DNA from: Perognathus longimembris pacificus
Lineage: Eukaryota > Chordata > Mammalia > Rodentia > Heteromyidae
Direction: 5' to 3'
Length of the DNA: 64,000 nt
Assembly: GCF_023159225.1 (NCBI RefSeq)
Contig: NC_063171.1
Span: 10,430,826-10,494,825, forward strand
Shown: positions 10,969-23,134 of the stretch, one piece after another
Position numbering within the stretch: position 1 is the stretch's first letter
Layout of the letters: each line of letters begins with the position of its first letter
Position numbers and translations under genes: made by a program
The notes under the pieces: model-generated
Told to the model about the DNA's origin: nothing
Database searches by the model: none
The model's input: only the letters and a program-made list of their open reading frames with translations

Positions 10969-11880
10969 AACCCTTTCCAATTGAGTAGCTGAAGCTAAAA
11001 GGCAGTGATCCTCAACTAGAGGTTTTCTATGCATAAATGTGGCTATATGCTCAAAAATGGGTTTCCAACAGAACATGGAAGAAGAGAAAATGGTTGTTAT
11101 TCAAAGAGAATCAGTCTCAATAGATTAATTAGGCTTAGAGTTTCACAGAAGTTAATAGACAACTAAGTGGGAATATACTTACAGATTCTGTAAGTGACTA
11201 GACTTGGGGACCAAATTGAGTTTTATTAACATTATAGCTCATTTCACTTGCTATGTGATTTTAGACGAGTTCAACTTCTTTTCCTACTGAGCAAAGAGAA
11301 AAATGAGCTATGACACCTGTGAGCTTGCATGGACTCTCTTCACAGTCTTTGTGTTTCTAGGAATGGGCCTGGCCTGCCTGGGTCTTTGATCTCCTGCTTA
11401 ACCATTCCACAGAACACCAAGGTCAGACAAGACTACACGGAGACCATCCATGACAGATCAAGACAATAAAAGACCACACTGTTATCATGACCAACAGAAA
11501 ACAGAGAAAAACCCAAATCATGGCCAAACACAGATCAATGTATGAACATTGTTCAAGCCATAAAACTGACCAAACATCTGCCCACAAATTTCATATAAGT
11601 GACTGCTGTTTCTTTACTAACTATAGTTTCCTTATTTCTTAATCTCGTTACAGGTAAGATTTACTAAGACATCCAATCATAGAATCACCACCAGATCCTA
11701 AAAGAAGCCAATGTGAACAAAGCCTTGACTTTTAAAAATGTTCCCCTAAATTAGTCCAAAAGAGCTCAAATCCTAAAAACTGTCCCAATACCTACTTAGT
11801 GCTATGCCTTACAGTTTACATGGTGCTGACTCTCCTCAGCAAGAAATTTGTTCACTCTCTCCATCTATTTTATTTCTTTT
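10969..11880. other. Unassigned intronic sequence
   Basis: Nothing recognisable was seen. Confidence 0.5.
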
Positions 11881-11884
11881 TCAT

Positions 11885-12101
11885 TTTTGTCCTAGTTCTG
11901 GGGCTTGAACTTAAGAGTATCACACTCTCACTTGGTCTTTTTGCTCAAGGGTGGTGTACTCCCACTTGAGCTACACCTCTACTTCCATGTTTTTGCTTGT
12001 TAATTAAAGGTAGGAGTCTCTGCCCAGGCTGGCTTTAGATCCTCAGATCTAAGCCACTTGAGTAGCTAGGATTGCAGGTGTGAGCCACCAGGGTCCAGCA
12101 A
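11885..12101 (-). mobile_element. B1-like/Geo-like dimeric SINE
   Basis: Reversed Geo-like half (tttgctcaagggtggtgtac), linker tgttaattaaaggtaggagt, and B1-like half (gagtagctaggattgcaggt, gtgagccaccagggtccagc). Confidence 0.85.
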
Positions 12102-12403
12102 CCTCCAGTTCTTGCTGAAACTTTGTCTTGGGACAATATACGTACCTCTCCACTATATCATATCATAGAGTGGTGAAGAGGGTGGTTGTTAGAGCAGGAC
12201 AGAGTGACCAACAGTCAGTGTACTGACTCAGTGCCATTATTCCAGCCCAAGTCAATTTCTTGATGGAATGAGAGTACTAGGTATTCAGTATAACCCTAGT
12301 TAGAATAATACATTGCTCAAGTAGCAGCCAAGAGGTACTTTGGGAAATTAACGAGGAAAGGGAATAATGACATTTATTTTCAAGCATAAAGAAGTACAAA
12401 AAG

Positions 12404-12769
12404 AAACAGCCAGAAGTGGCACTGTGGCTCAAGTGGCAGAGTGCCAGCCTTGAGCAAAAAGAAGCCAGGGACAGTGCTCAGGCCCTGAGTCCAAGCCCCA
12501 GGACTGGCCAAACAACAACCACAACAGCAACAACAAAAACAACAACAAAAAAAAACCACACCTCTTTGGGCTGGGGATATGGCCTAGTGGCAAGAGTGCC
12601 TGCCTCATATACATGAGGCCCTGGGTTCGATTCCCCAGCACCACATATACAGAAAACGGCCAGAAGCGGCGCTGTGGCTCAAGTGGCAGAGTGCTAGCCT
12701 TGAGCGGGAAGAAGCCAGGGACAGTGCTCAGGCCCTGAGTCCAAGCCCCAGGACTGGCAAAAAAAAAAA
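12404..12769 (+). mobile_element. Composite SINE: Geo monomer plus IDL-Geo dimer
   Basis: A lone Geo monomer (12404-12515) with a CAA-rich tail to about 12556 is followed by a near-consensus IDL-Geo (from about 12568) and an A-tail. The whole is flanked by one 12-bp direct repeat, aagtacaaaaag, at 12392-12403 and 12770-12781. Confidence 0.9.
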
Positions 12770-12781
12770 AAGTACAAAAAG

Positions 12782-14220
12782 GCTTCACCCATTAGAATCA
12801 AAGACAAACTGTTCATGAGCCATTTTCAGTGCCACTGTTCTCATCTCCATTTTTGTTATGTACCTCATTAGGGAATACATTGCATTAAATACTGAAAATG
12901 TTGAAAAGGGAGCATAAAATAGCTGTCTTTTTATGGGGGGCGCAGTATTGGGGTTTGGAACTCCATCAGGCAAGCATTTTAGCATTTGAGCCATACATCC
13001 AGATTAAATAAAAATAATTTAATGGAACCATAATCATGAGTGCTGTTGTGCTTTGGGTAGGATAACATGGAAGGAAGCATACTTATGGACTTTCCCATAC
13101 TTATGAACACTTTCTCCAATTGTCCTCATGTGCCACCACCAACGTGCAAGTGGTCATTGTCTCTCCATGCACTCCTACAATTTTCTCTAGCTACCAGGAT
13201 TTCTAGGGACTCTATTCTAAACAAGGATTTTGTGTTCCTTTTCCCATTGTGTAAACTAAGAGGCAGATTTGGTGCAGATTTGGAATCTGAAGGCACAGGA
13301 GGAGGCCAAACCTGATTCTTTAGAAGTGTGAGCAGAATTAAACTTCTTATGTTATTGTTAGCATACAAGAACTCTACCCCATTTCTATATATGTACATTT
13401 AATTCACACTGATTTTGAAGATGAGAAAAATGAAACTCACTTTTGTTTGCACATTTTTTTAACCTAGAGCAAAAATTCCATTCAGGTTTCTGAACAAACC
13501 CTTTAGAGCATTGCTGGTAGTGGGAAAAAATCAAAGAGAAATGGGATTCTGGTGCTTTTCAGTGTCCAGACTATCAAGAGACAGAAAGTTAAACTTCCAA
13601 TTGATTCAAAGAGGCAATTTTATTCTTAGGAAAAATACAAACCTTACCTGCTCAAGACTGGGCTCTGCCTGCTGGCTGCTCTGCTCTGTCTACTGGCAAT
13701 GGATGGTCATGCACTACTGCCCACTCTGACTTTTCAGTTAAATCATATGATTATGACTGATTGAGGCAGTCACAAATAAGTCAAATTGACTGAATAGTCC
13801 CACTGTTGGAAATAAAATCATTCTGAAAAGCTTGAGGTTTATCAGCCAATTATTCCTTGGAAGTAAAAGAGAAGAGATGGATCCCCTACCCCCCCACCCC
13901 AATGGGCAAACTGCTGGTGATAAACTAAAAAAAAAAAAAAATCTAAAAATAGGGTAATGCTTAAGCACCTGCAGTCCTGCAAGAGGGTATTGCAAGGGCA
14001 AGTGTTTTGCTCAAAGCTCAAATCATAGCAGCAGTTCTTTCTTCTCCTAGGATATTTTCAAGGGTGGCAGCTTGGGAAAGGGCATATGGGTTTCACACAA
14101 TCTAGGAGACTCTATCAATCTATTTTTAGAGAGAAATACAAATACAAAAACAATACTGATTTATTTTAGTGCTCACTGGGTATGCCATAAATGCTTCATA
14201 TGCCTTATTCTTTAAATTTA
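12782..14220. other. Unassigned intronic sequence
   Basis: No clear repeat or exon. Short frames on both strands (for example 13067-13315 and 13126-13398) overlap antisense and lack features. An A-run sits at 13927-13941. Confidence 0.5.
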
Positions 14221-14224
14221 ACAA

Positions 14225-14372
14225 CCCATTTTATTTTATTTTTTATTTTTTAATTATTTTTTCAAATTTTTATTATCAAACTGATGTACAGAGAGGTTAC
14301 AGTTTCATACATTAGGCATTGGATACATTACTTGTACTGTTTGTTACCTCGTCCCTCATACTCCCATTTTAT
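14225..14372 (-). mobile_element. Severely 5'-truncated L1, 3' UTR only
   Basis: Reversed L1 3' end: T-rich tail, then tttttattatcaaactgatg, gttacagtttcatacattag and the start of the G-rich tract. About 130 bp of L1 remains. Confidence 0.9.
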
Positions 14373-14565
14373 AGGTTAAAAAAACCCTCTGTGCTATACA
14401 GAGAGAGTGTGAGACTTTGAAAGCAAGGAAGCTGGGATTACAGGATGCGAAGATTAGCTTAATATTGCATATCAGAAAGAGGTTTACAAAGTGGAACATC
14501 TCTGCCACTAGAAGTTCCTTGTAGGGAAGGACCAAGTCCTACTGTTAATGTGGGTATCAAACAAG

Positions 14566-14575
14566 TGTGTGTGCA

Positions 14576-14611
<36 letters not shown>
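14566..14611. repeat. (GT)n microsatellite
   Basis: GTGTGT run directly 5' of a reversed SINE; it may derive from its tail. Confidence 0.95.
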
Positions 14612-14815
14612 GGTAATAGGCCTTGTACTCATGGCCTCCCACTCTCACTTACCTTTTTGCTCAAGGCTGGCTGGCATTCTACCACTTGAGCCACTACTCT
14701 ACATCTGGCTTTTTGCTAGTTAATTGAAGATAATAGTCTCACTGACTTATCTGCGAAGGCTGGCTTCAAACTGCAATCCTCAGAATGCAGCCTCTTGAGT
14801 AGCTAAGATTAAAGA
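14608..14815 (-). mobile_element. B1-like/Geo-like dimeric SINE
   Basis: Reversed dimer with tttttgctcaaggctggctg, linker tagttaattgaagataatag and B1-like head ctcttgagtagctaagatta. A second copy follows in the same direction. Confidence 0.85.
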
Positions 14816-14854
14816 CATTGTTTTAGTTTGTTTCTTTTGATTTTGTTTGTGTGA

Positions 14855-15020
14855 GTGTATGTTAGTACTGGGTCTCTCTTGGCTTTTTTGCTCACAGCTG
14901 GCATTCTACTACTTGAGCTATGCCTCCATTCTGGCTTTTTGCTGGTTAATTGGAGATTAGAGTCTCTTGGATTTGTCTTCAACTAAGATCATAGATGTGA
15001 GCCACCAGTGCCACACTATG
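14855..15020 (-). mobile_element. B1-like/Geo-like dimeric SINE, shortened
   Basis: Same order as the neighbouring copy (ttttgctcacagctggcatt; gctggttaattggagattag; gatgtgagccaccagtgcca), with part of the B1-like half deleted. Confidence 0.8.
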
Positions 15021-15755
15021 CATGCCCTATTTCTTATCTGACCACACATTTTCAAAATGAAGGATTAGGGAAAACATGCAATTACACCACAATATATATA
15101 TTTTTATTTATCTTTTTCTGTGAGTTAGAAGATGGTTATCAAAGACAATGCCATGAATGAAGATATTTCCTTTAGCTAAAGTAGGAAAAAAACCACAACA
15201 AAGACAGGCTTGCTTTGATGGGTGCTGTAGAGGAGCAGAAAGCAGAGCCAGTATCTGATGGATGATCATGTCAACACTCCAGGAAGAGGAGAGGAGAGAG
15301 GCATTACCATCATCTCTACTGTAATTCAGAGTAATTAACACATGTTAGCTTAACTACAGCCCCATTTGTCATCCACAGATGCCCAGTCTGTTGCTTTCAT
15401 AATTTTATAGAAATGTGAGCAAATATTTCTTTAATTTTCTTGAAAAAGACAAAAGAACCTGCAACTGTGAGCAACTTATGGTCATCCAGTTAGCAACTGA
15501 TTTATATTCTAACTTATGGCAGGAGATTTAATTATTAGGAGCTCTGGCTTCATTTTATGTTTGACAATCAGGTGAAATTTTTGTTACTGCTGATTAAAAA
15601 TGTAGAAATTATGCTTGAGAGTTCAAAGACAGACTTGTGCTCAGAAATGTACTTACTATCCTACCCTCTATTCCCACGTGGGTGGCCAGTACCTTTAGCT
15701 CATCTGTGTCTTCTTTTCTTTGTTTGTTTGTTTGTTTGTTTGTTTCTTTCTTTCT
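15021..15755. other. Unassigned intronic sequence with a TTTG microsatellite
   Basis: Mostly unassigned. A (TTTG)n/(TTTC)n run lies at 15716-15755 and abuts the next reversed SINE. Confidence 0.6.
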
Positions 15756-15985
15756 TCCTGTCAGTTGTGGGACTTGGCCTCTGGGACTGGTCACTGTCTC
15801 TGAGCTCTTCAGCTTAAGGCTAGTGCTCTACCATTTGAGTCACAGCACCACTTCCAGTTTTCTGGTGGTTAGCTGGAGCTAAGAGTTTCAAGGATTTTTC
15901 TGCCTGGACTGGCTTTGAACCATGATCCTCAGATCTCAACCTCCTGAGTAGTTAGGATTACAAGCGTGAGCCTCAAGTGCCTGGC
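15756..15985 (-). mobile_element. B1-like/Geo-like dimeric SINE
   Basis: Reversed dimer: aggctagtgctctaccattt, gtggttagctggagctaaga, ctcagatctcaacctcctga and gattacaagcgtgagcc. Confidence 0.88.
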
Positions 15986-16273
15986 TCATGTGTTATTTTC
16001 TATGTTTACCAAGTGGGAATGATATTGCTGTTCATAAGTAACATGACTGACCAGAGAGACATGAGAAGATGGAAGAATCTTAGAAAACACTCATTCAACC
16101 TTATTTAAAAATGAAAGACACTGAAGCCCCCAAATGGAAAGTGGCTTATTACAAAAGTATGCCCTGGGAGTTCATGTCCTAGGCTCCTCTGTCCAGTAAG
16201 AATGTGCAGACACCACACTGGTTTACATTTAGGATGAACACAAAGTGAGGTCCCTTTGCCAATCTACCTACCT

Positions 16274-16440
16274 AACTTTTTCCCTGTCTCTCTTTCTTTC
16301 CTTCCTTTGTTCTTCCTCCCATTATCCCCCCTCTCCCTCCCTCACTCCTTTCCTCCTTCTCTCCCTTCCTTTTCCCTTCCTCTCTCTTTTTCTTTCCTTC
16401 CCCCATCCTTCTTTTCCTTGCTTTTTTCTTTCCTTTCACG
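16274..16440. repeat. Pyrimidine-rich low-complexity tract
   Basis: About 165 bases of nearly pure C/T (TTCC, CCCTCC, CTTT) on the plus strand. Open frames in it are low-complexity artefacts. Confidence 0.95.
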
Positions 16441-16597
16441 TTAATTCATGCTTCATATTTAATAAGGGTCTGAAAACTTTTCAGGACACCATTATTTATT
16501 CGAAATCTTTAACGTCTAGCTATAAACGTTCCACACAATAATCTCTTGGACTTATTGAAGTAAAATAAGTAGATAAACACTGGCTAGATAACAGGAT

Positions 16598-16850
16598 GAT
16601 GTTCATGGGAGGAGGCTGGGTGATTCCTCAAAAAACTAAATATAGAACTACCCTGTGATCCAGCCATGCTACTCTTAGGCATCTACCCAGAATATTTCAA
16701 ATCAGGATTTGATAAAGATACTTGCACATCCATGTTCACTGCTGTACTATTCACAAAAGCCAAGTTAGGGATACAGCCTAGATGGTGTACAGTAGATGAG
16801 TGGACAAATGAATATAACTTTTGGAAGACATTCTTTGTGAATATTTGACA
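16598..16850 (+). mobile_element. Old L1, ORF2 C-terminal fragment
   Basis: The sequence keeps gattcctcaaaaaactaaat, agaactaccctgtgatccag, ctcttaggcatctacccaga and gatgagtggacaaatgaata, all landmarks of the ORF2 C-terminal region. The 60-codon frame at 16666-16848 is part of this fragment. Confidence 0.85.
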
Positions 16851-17325
16851 GGTATTCTGGCAGGGTTTGCTCAGAATCCCTGTACTGGATGTATGAGGAC
16901 AGTCCTGGATACTACAAGTAAAATGCATGCACACATTCAGAGCTGACAATTCCATTTGAAAGATTTCATCTTGTTTGTCTTCTTTTGTGTTCTTTGTTTC
17001 TTGTAGTGGACTAGATCTTTCCCAGAAGTAACATATCTTAAGAAAGATTGGGGGCTGGGGATATAGCCTAGTGGCAAGAGTGCCTGCCTCGGATACACGA
17101 GGCCCTAGGTTCGATTCCCCAGCACCACATATACAGAAAACGGCCAGAAGCGGCGCTGTGGCTCAAGTGGCAGAGTGCTAGCCTTGAGCGGGAAGAAGCC
17201 AGGGACAGTGCTCAGGCCCTGAGTCCAAGGCCCAGGACTGGCAAAAAAAAAAAAAAAAAAAAAAAAGAAAGATTGTAGTAACTGTAACCCCTCTGTACTT
17301 CACCTTGACAATAAAAAATACAATA
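16851..17325 (+). mobile_element. Probable L1 3' UTR continuing the 16598 fragment
   Basis: After the SINE at 17051-17265 the sequence reads gtaacccctctgtacttcac and ends ttgacaataaaaaatac, like the terminal part of the L1 at 62870-62915. The middle part is diverged, so the link to the ORF2 fragment is inferred. Confidence 0.55.
17051..17265 (+). mobile_element. Young IDL-Geo SINE with target duplication
   Basis: Full dimer with a 23-base A-tail, flanked by agaaagattg at 17041-17050 and 17266-17275. The Geo half has the gagcgggaagaagcc variant also seen at 12705, which suggests a common source subfamily. Confidence 0.97.
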
Positions 17326-18800
17326 AAAAAGAAAGGTTATAGATTTCTTACAAAGGCTATTAGAAATATTTTTGAAGGCATTGGTGATTTCTCAGTCAAA
17401 ACAAGGAACACAGAAGCAGAAACAAATGGAGAACTGAATCTCCCATGGCAAAGTTCAATTTCCACTACTATTTATGCCACGAATCCCTGTCAAGGAAATG
17501 TACTGGAACACCCATGCACCTGCTCAACCCTGACACTGAGTAAACATCATCCTTCTTTGTGTTTTCAAAGGCTAAATACTGTCTACTTCATAGGCAAGAT
17601 TATATCTGGCATAATTTTGAGAAGATGAGATCATATATTCAACTAACAAGTTGGGATGTTAAGTTAATCTCTTTTGAATCTTAAAACAAAATTTCCAATT
17701 AAAATTTCCAAAGATGGCCATGTCATCTCAAAATAAAACAAAAACAAAAACCCCAGAAACCTTAGCTTTTATTCAATAGGGAGGAACATTTCTTCTTTCT
17801 GTGTAACCTAGATGCTTTAGGCCACCACTGTCACTGCTGAAATGCTTTTACATTGTTACACTCCATCAATCTTTTTATCTCAGAAGGTCACTAATTTCTC
17901 ACTTGAAAGCAACTAGACAATGACTACAGCCATTACCTATGAAATAGGTCAATATGGTTATTGTCACTCTGTAACTGAGAAGTCTAAAGTACAAAGAAAA
18001 TTGTCTATTTCAGAATCCCCTCCAAGTCACTATCTGTGCTATTTCCTAGGCTGAGCTATTTCCTTGTCTGAGCTCTCTCTATAGCTTTAATGCATTAAAA
18101 ATCAGCAAAGGGATGAGACTCTAGCAATTAGTCTACTACTGTGCCTTGCTTTGACTAGAGCTAGCTTCTTTCTTGGGATCAAAGTTGTGGCATTAAAAGA
18201 ATACAAGAAGCATTGCTATGCTTCACTATAATGAATACAGCTTGCACAACAGGGTATTTTTTTTTAACTACACAGAAAGAATAAACAGCTTCAGGCATAT
18301 CAGAATCACAAAGCATGCACATCATTATTCTTAGGTAGAATCATTTGCAGGTCGGCAGTAGATGGTAGTATGTCCATTAATCTGTCAAGATAGAAAAGAG
18401 GCATCCATGCCCCCCATTTGTGTTCTGAACACAAAAGAACAAAGCCTTGTAAGTGAAGAAAAGGCTTAGGTCTTTCTCCAGAAGGTGAGAGACCCTGCAG
18501 TGTTCTGACTTAGTTCATTCTACTACCTATACCCACCAAGGTTTTATCAGGTATGTTCTAGCTATGAATGCCATGGTATTTGGACTATACAAAACTGTGG
18601 AATTGATGGAAGTATAGATAAGAAAAGAAAAGATAGAAATGCTTTCCTCAAGTTGTATTTGTTATTGAGAAGTCAGAGCTCTTGTGTGAAAACTAAAGAA
18701 CTTTTTTTTCATAAATCAGAGCTTGGACATCTAGATCATTATGTATGCATGTAATACAAAACTGGCTTCCCATTCCTATTTTTTCTGGTCTTTTTGTGCC
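17326..18800. other. Unassigned intronic sequence
   Basis: No recognised repeat or RNA gene. The 107-codon plus-strand frame at 17305-17628 begins in L1-like A-rich sequence and has no domain signature. Confidence 0.5.
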
Positions 18801-18807
18801 TCAAGAA

Positions 18808-19079
18808 CTTGAGCTGGAAGCTAGGTTCCATTGGTTCACTTCTACAATCCTAGCTACCCAGGAAGGTAAGATCTGAGTAAGAATCATGGGCCGGAATGTT
18901 CATGTGCTCTTATCTCCATTAACCCTCAAAACTTAACCATCAAATTAATTGATTAACTCTCAAAAAGCTGGAGCTGTGGCTCAAGTGGTAGAGGGCCACT
19001 TTTGGGCAGAAAAGCTAAGAGGAAATGCCTAGGTCCCGAGTTCATGCCCAAGTACAGGGGTGCACACGTGCATGCACAT

Positions 19080-19119
<40 letters not shown>

Positions 19120-19128
19120 ACACACACT
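18808..19128 (+). mobile_element. B1-like/Geo-like dimeric SINE with CA-repeat tail
   Basis: The B1-like half (tacaatcctagctacccagg, agatctgagtaagaatcatg) and Geo-like half (gctgtggctcaagtggtaga) are followed by a (CA)n tract at about 19070-19128 in place of a simple A-tail. Confidence 0.85.
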
Positions 19129-19273
19129 GCATTGGCTGGGTTGAATTTGAATATTCTACTCAGTAGAGTGAAAAGAGAAGAAAATGAAAGACAACATGGA
19201 AAAAGGAGTTTGAGGAGACAATAAGAAAATAGAAAACAAAAGGCTAATTATCTTCATTTGAAAATATATATGT

Positions 19274-19496
19274 AGGGCTGGGGATATGGCCTAGTGGCAA
19301 GAGTGCCTGCCTCGTATACATGAGGCCCTGGGTTCGATTCCCCAGCACCACATATACAGAAAACAGCCAGAAGTGGCGCTGTGGCTTAAGTGGCAGAGTG
19401 CTAGCCTTGAGCAAAAAGAAGCCAGGGACAGTGCTCAGGCCCTGAGTCCAAGCCCCAGGACTGGCACTCTACCACAAAGTCACATTCCCAGCCCTA
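19274..19496 (+). mobile_element. IDL-Geo SINE ending in an inverted left-monomer end
   Basis: A consensus IDL-Geo dimer runs to ccaggactggc at about 19467 but has no A-tail. Instead, actctaccac ... cacattcccagccct (19468-19496) is the reverse complement of the 5' end of an IDL monomer. Confidence 0.85.
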
Positions 19497-19499
19497 TAT

Positions 19500-19970
19500 G
19501 CAGTCTTTTATATACAAACTATTCAAGTAAATATCTATAGGTAATTCATTGTTTATTTTGTAATGGACTAGATCCACTACAAAATAGTGGCAAAATTTAG
19601 TGTTTTTAGAAAACTATATATACAAACAATAAATGATTATAAAAACCATCTATTACTTTTATTATTATTTTAAAGATGCATTTGAATAAAGGAAGTGCTA
19701 TTCTAATACCCAGACATAGATGGTGCCTCTGAAAGAAGAGAGAAAGAAATACATGTATTTATATATTGCAGCAATTGAAAGTATTAAACAAGTCATTCCT
19801 TCTTGGATACCAAATCTCCCTTAACCTCACTGAATGATAAAAAACAAAGTAAATGTGGGAGAACTTTACACATAAAAAGTTTCTGTGCCTTATGCAAATG
19901 AAGCTATGCACTCCTGGAAAATACTGCCATATATTTTTTTTGCCAAATGCTTTAGAAATTTAGAATACTC
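19500..19970. other. Unassigned intronic sequence
   Basis: AT-rich; nothing recognised. Confidence 0.5.
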
Positions 19971-19971
19971 T

Positions 19972-20090
19972 TCACCTGGTATTGTGGTGCATGCCTTGTA
20001 ATAACAATGTCTTCCTGAGACAAGAGGATCAAGATTTCGAGGTCATCCTTGGCTATATAAATAAATTTCATCTTACAACACAACACAAAC
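19972..20090 (+). mobile_element. Diverged B1-like SINE
   Basis: Reads as a degraded B1: cacctggtattgtggtgcat, gccttgtaataacaatg, agaggatcaagatttcgagg, catccttggcta. Confidence 0.6.
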
Positions 20091-20284
20091 AACAATTCCA
20101 ACCAACCAAACATGGTCCAGTATTGTTCTTGAGGTTCCTGAAGCATGCTCACTCTCCAGTTCATTGATGTCTTGTAAATACTCCACCATGTTCATCATCA
20201 GAATATGAAAAGTTCATTTGCAATATAATTCAGTATAAGAGAAAGACATGTGAGGCAAATAAAGGGTACTTTAGAAATATGATT

Positions 20285-20475
20285 TTTTTAAGTGGTACTG
20301 AAGTTTAAATTCAGAGTCTCACACTTGGTAGGTTGATGGCTCTACCACTTGAGACACAACTCCTGTCCTTTTCATTCTATTTTTCTAGGGCCTGGTATTT
20401 TGCTCAGTGGCTGGCCTTAGACCAGCCTTTTGCATAGCTGGGATTATAGGCACATACAAGGACATGTGGCCCTGA
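20285..20475 (-). mobile_element. Old dimeric SINE, reversed
   Basis: gtggtactgaagtttaaatt, ggctctaccacttgagacac and tgcatagctgggattatagg are in the order of a reversed tRNA-like plus B1-like SINE. Diverged. Confidence 0.55.
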
Positions 20476-21638
20476 GGAAAAAAAAATGAACCTAAATTCA
20501 AATTTATCCTTTGGTTTTAAGTGCAGAATAAAAGTAAACATTTGATAAGTCTGTTTGTTAGACACGATCAGTTTATGGGTGTGTCTGGGAAACTGCCTCC
20601 TTTCTCTATTTTACTTCTGGAATCTTTTTTTTTTTTTTTTACAACCTCCAAGCATTGTTTTTGGAAAGTTCTTCCTATGTTCCATTACTGGAGCCTCCAG
20701 TTATTCCACGACTTATAATACAGCTATCGAATACTTCTATACTTGGTTTACAAATGATTAATTTCCAAGTGTTTATACATTACTTGTAAATCTTTAAGGG
20801 CCCTTTCTTTTATGTCTTTCCTGCTGCTCTGATTAAAATGCAAATTCTGTTTTTGTGCTTCCACAGACACATGTCTGACTGTTTTACCATCTGCTGGTAT
20901 GAGAGGAAATTCATCATTCTACAAAGGCTTTTCCAAAGGAGGAGGAAATACTCCCCGGGGGAGCAAATACTAAGGCTGAGACTTTTTTTTTCTCAGATAA
21001 ATTTCCTTCCCACCTCTTTCTTTTCATTCTCCTTTCTCCTACACTCCTGGAAGCAAAGTGTTCTTTCTTAAGAGGGAGCAAGGACAGGACTCAATATTTT
21101 ATTTCAATACAGAAAACAAGCAATTGTGTGCTGAACCATGTTTACTTGCAGCAATATTTCTAGGACAAGCTGCTCACACTAGCTTGAGCTTTCAATGACC
21201 TTGTGTAAGAAGGTTTCCTCTCCAGCACAAGCTGGAACTTTTATTTGGGGGAAATGAGAAAAGCTTGTTCACATCCTTAGCTTGATGAATAGGATGCCTA
21301 TGGCCTTGAAGCAAACAATTGCCTGACAGCCACCAGCTGAGACGAAATAGAGACTGTACAAAAAGTATCTTGCAAATCTCTAACACAGAGAAACATGTAG
21401 ATACCAGTGAGCAATTCATATTACCTTTCCTGTCTGAGATATGTGATTAAGAAAGAGATGAAAATAATGCAATTCTAAAACGCACTTTCTTCTATGCACT
21501 AGTGTTCTGCTGGTCATTGCACAGGTAATTTTCCCAACCAGAAGGCAAATTCCAGGATGATTGATTGAAATGAAGCATGTCAGGAAAGACTGATTTTATT
21601 CAATTATCCCCACCTCTCTCATTGCTATGAGTTGTTAT
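20476..21638. other. Unassigned intronic sequence
   Basis: No element was recognised. Short overlapping plus-strand frames at 20521-20761 include a T-run and look spurious. Confidence 0.5.
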
Positions 21639-21963
21639 TTAGACATATTTGTACATCTTTATGGGATATAGTCAATACATGTAGTGTTATACATACAATG
21701 TTAATCTCTTTATCTCTTCAACCATTTTATGTACTTTGTCTAGTCATTTTGAAATGTATCATGGATTGATGTTGCCAATGGTTACTCTAGTCTCATATAA
21801 AAAGTAAGAATTAATTCCTCTTATCTAGTGTTTTCTTGTTACTTATCCAACTTCTTTCCATATCCTTCCTGGCTAACATTTCTGTTCTCTAGTGACTACT
21901 ATGCCAACCCATTCTTCCACCAGATTAAGGTTTCGTTTCCACAGAAGAGTGAAAATATGAGCC

Positions 21964-21996
21964 GTATATACATATATATGTATATATATATATATT
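21964..21996. repeat. (TA)n/(CATA)n microsatellite
   Basis: TATATACATATATATG-type run merging with the T-run of the following reversed SINE. Confidence 0.9.
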
Positions 21997-22212
21997 TTTT
22001 TTTTCAGTTGTGGGGCTTGAACTCAGGAACTGAGCACTGTCGCTGACCTCTCTTGCTCAAGGCTAGTGCTCTACCACTTCGAGCCATAGCTCCAGCTTTC
22101 TGGTGGTTAACTGGAGATAAAAGTCTCAAGCATTTTCCTGCTCTAGCTGGCTTTGAACTCAGCCTTCTGAGTAGCTTGGATTAGAGGTATGAATCACCAG
22201 TGCCTGCCTTTT
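21997..22212 (-). mobile_element. B1-like/Geo-like dimeric SINE nested in L1
   Basis: Reversed dimer: ttgtggggcttgaactcagg, aaggctagtgctctaccact, gtggttaactggagataaaa, then tctgagtagcttggattaga. It sits within the old L1. Confidence 0.87.
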
Positions 22213-22901
22213 ACGTATCCTTTTGTGTATGGTTATTTGGCTTAATATAATGATTCTGTTTCATCCATGTTGCTGTAAATGACATGATCTTAATCTCTTT
22301 ATGGCCAAACAGCTCATTGTGTATGCACACCAACACATTTCTGAACCACCCAGTGCTAAGTATATAGATGGATCCGTATCTTAGCTATTGTGAATAGTGG
22401 TAAGAGCAACATAGGAATGCAAGTACTTGCTGATGCAGTTATTTCATCTCTTTGGGATATGCACATATTAGTGGAACTCCTGGACATATGGTAGGGCCTT
22501 TTTTAGTTTTGTGAGGAATTTCCATACTGTTTTCTATAATGATGTATTATTAATTTACATTCCTAGAAACAGTATGAGAGCTCCCCTTTCTCAACCCCAA
22601 TATTTGTTACTGTTTTTTTGTTACTTTTTTAACTTAAAAAAATGAGATGTTACCTCATCATGTTTTGCATTTCCTTGATACTTAATGCAATTTAGCATCT
22701 TTTTTCCTTATTTGCTCATTTGTAAGTCTTCTTTGGAGATTTACAAATTCAGCTCTTCAGCCTATTTTTAAATTAAATTCTTTTTGGCATTCAGCTTTTT
22801 GTGTTCCTTATACACTGTGGATATTAAGCCCTTTTTGAATGAATAATTTACAAACACTCTCTCCCATTGTATATATGGTCTCTTTGGTGATTATTTCTTT
22901 T

Positions 22902-23134
22902 TTTTTTTTCCAAATTTTTATTATCAAACTGATGTACAGAGAGATTACAGTTTCATACGTTAGGCATTGGATACATTGCTTGTACTGTTTGTTACCTTGT
23001 CCCTCATACCCCCCTCTCCCCTCCCCCTTTCTCTCCCCCCCCCCAGTTTTGCAAGTATTACTTTTGTAGTTGTTTGTCTTTTTTTTTTTTTTACCCCGTG
23101 TCTCTCAATTTTAGTATTCCCTTTCAATTTCCTA
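22902..23134 (-). mobile_element. Young 5'-truncated L1 3' end with target duplication
   Basis: Reversed A-tail, 3' UTR terminal part and C-rich strand of the G tract. It is flanked by tggtgattatttctttt at 22885-22901 and 23135-23151. The host sequence is the old L1, so this is L1-into-L1 nesting. Confidence 0.95.

Noticed and set aside
16245..16541. A Ser/Leu/Phe/Pro-rich 98-codon frame
   Set aside because: It is a translation of the pyrimidine tract at 16274-16440.
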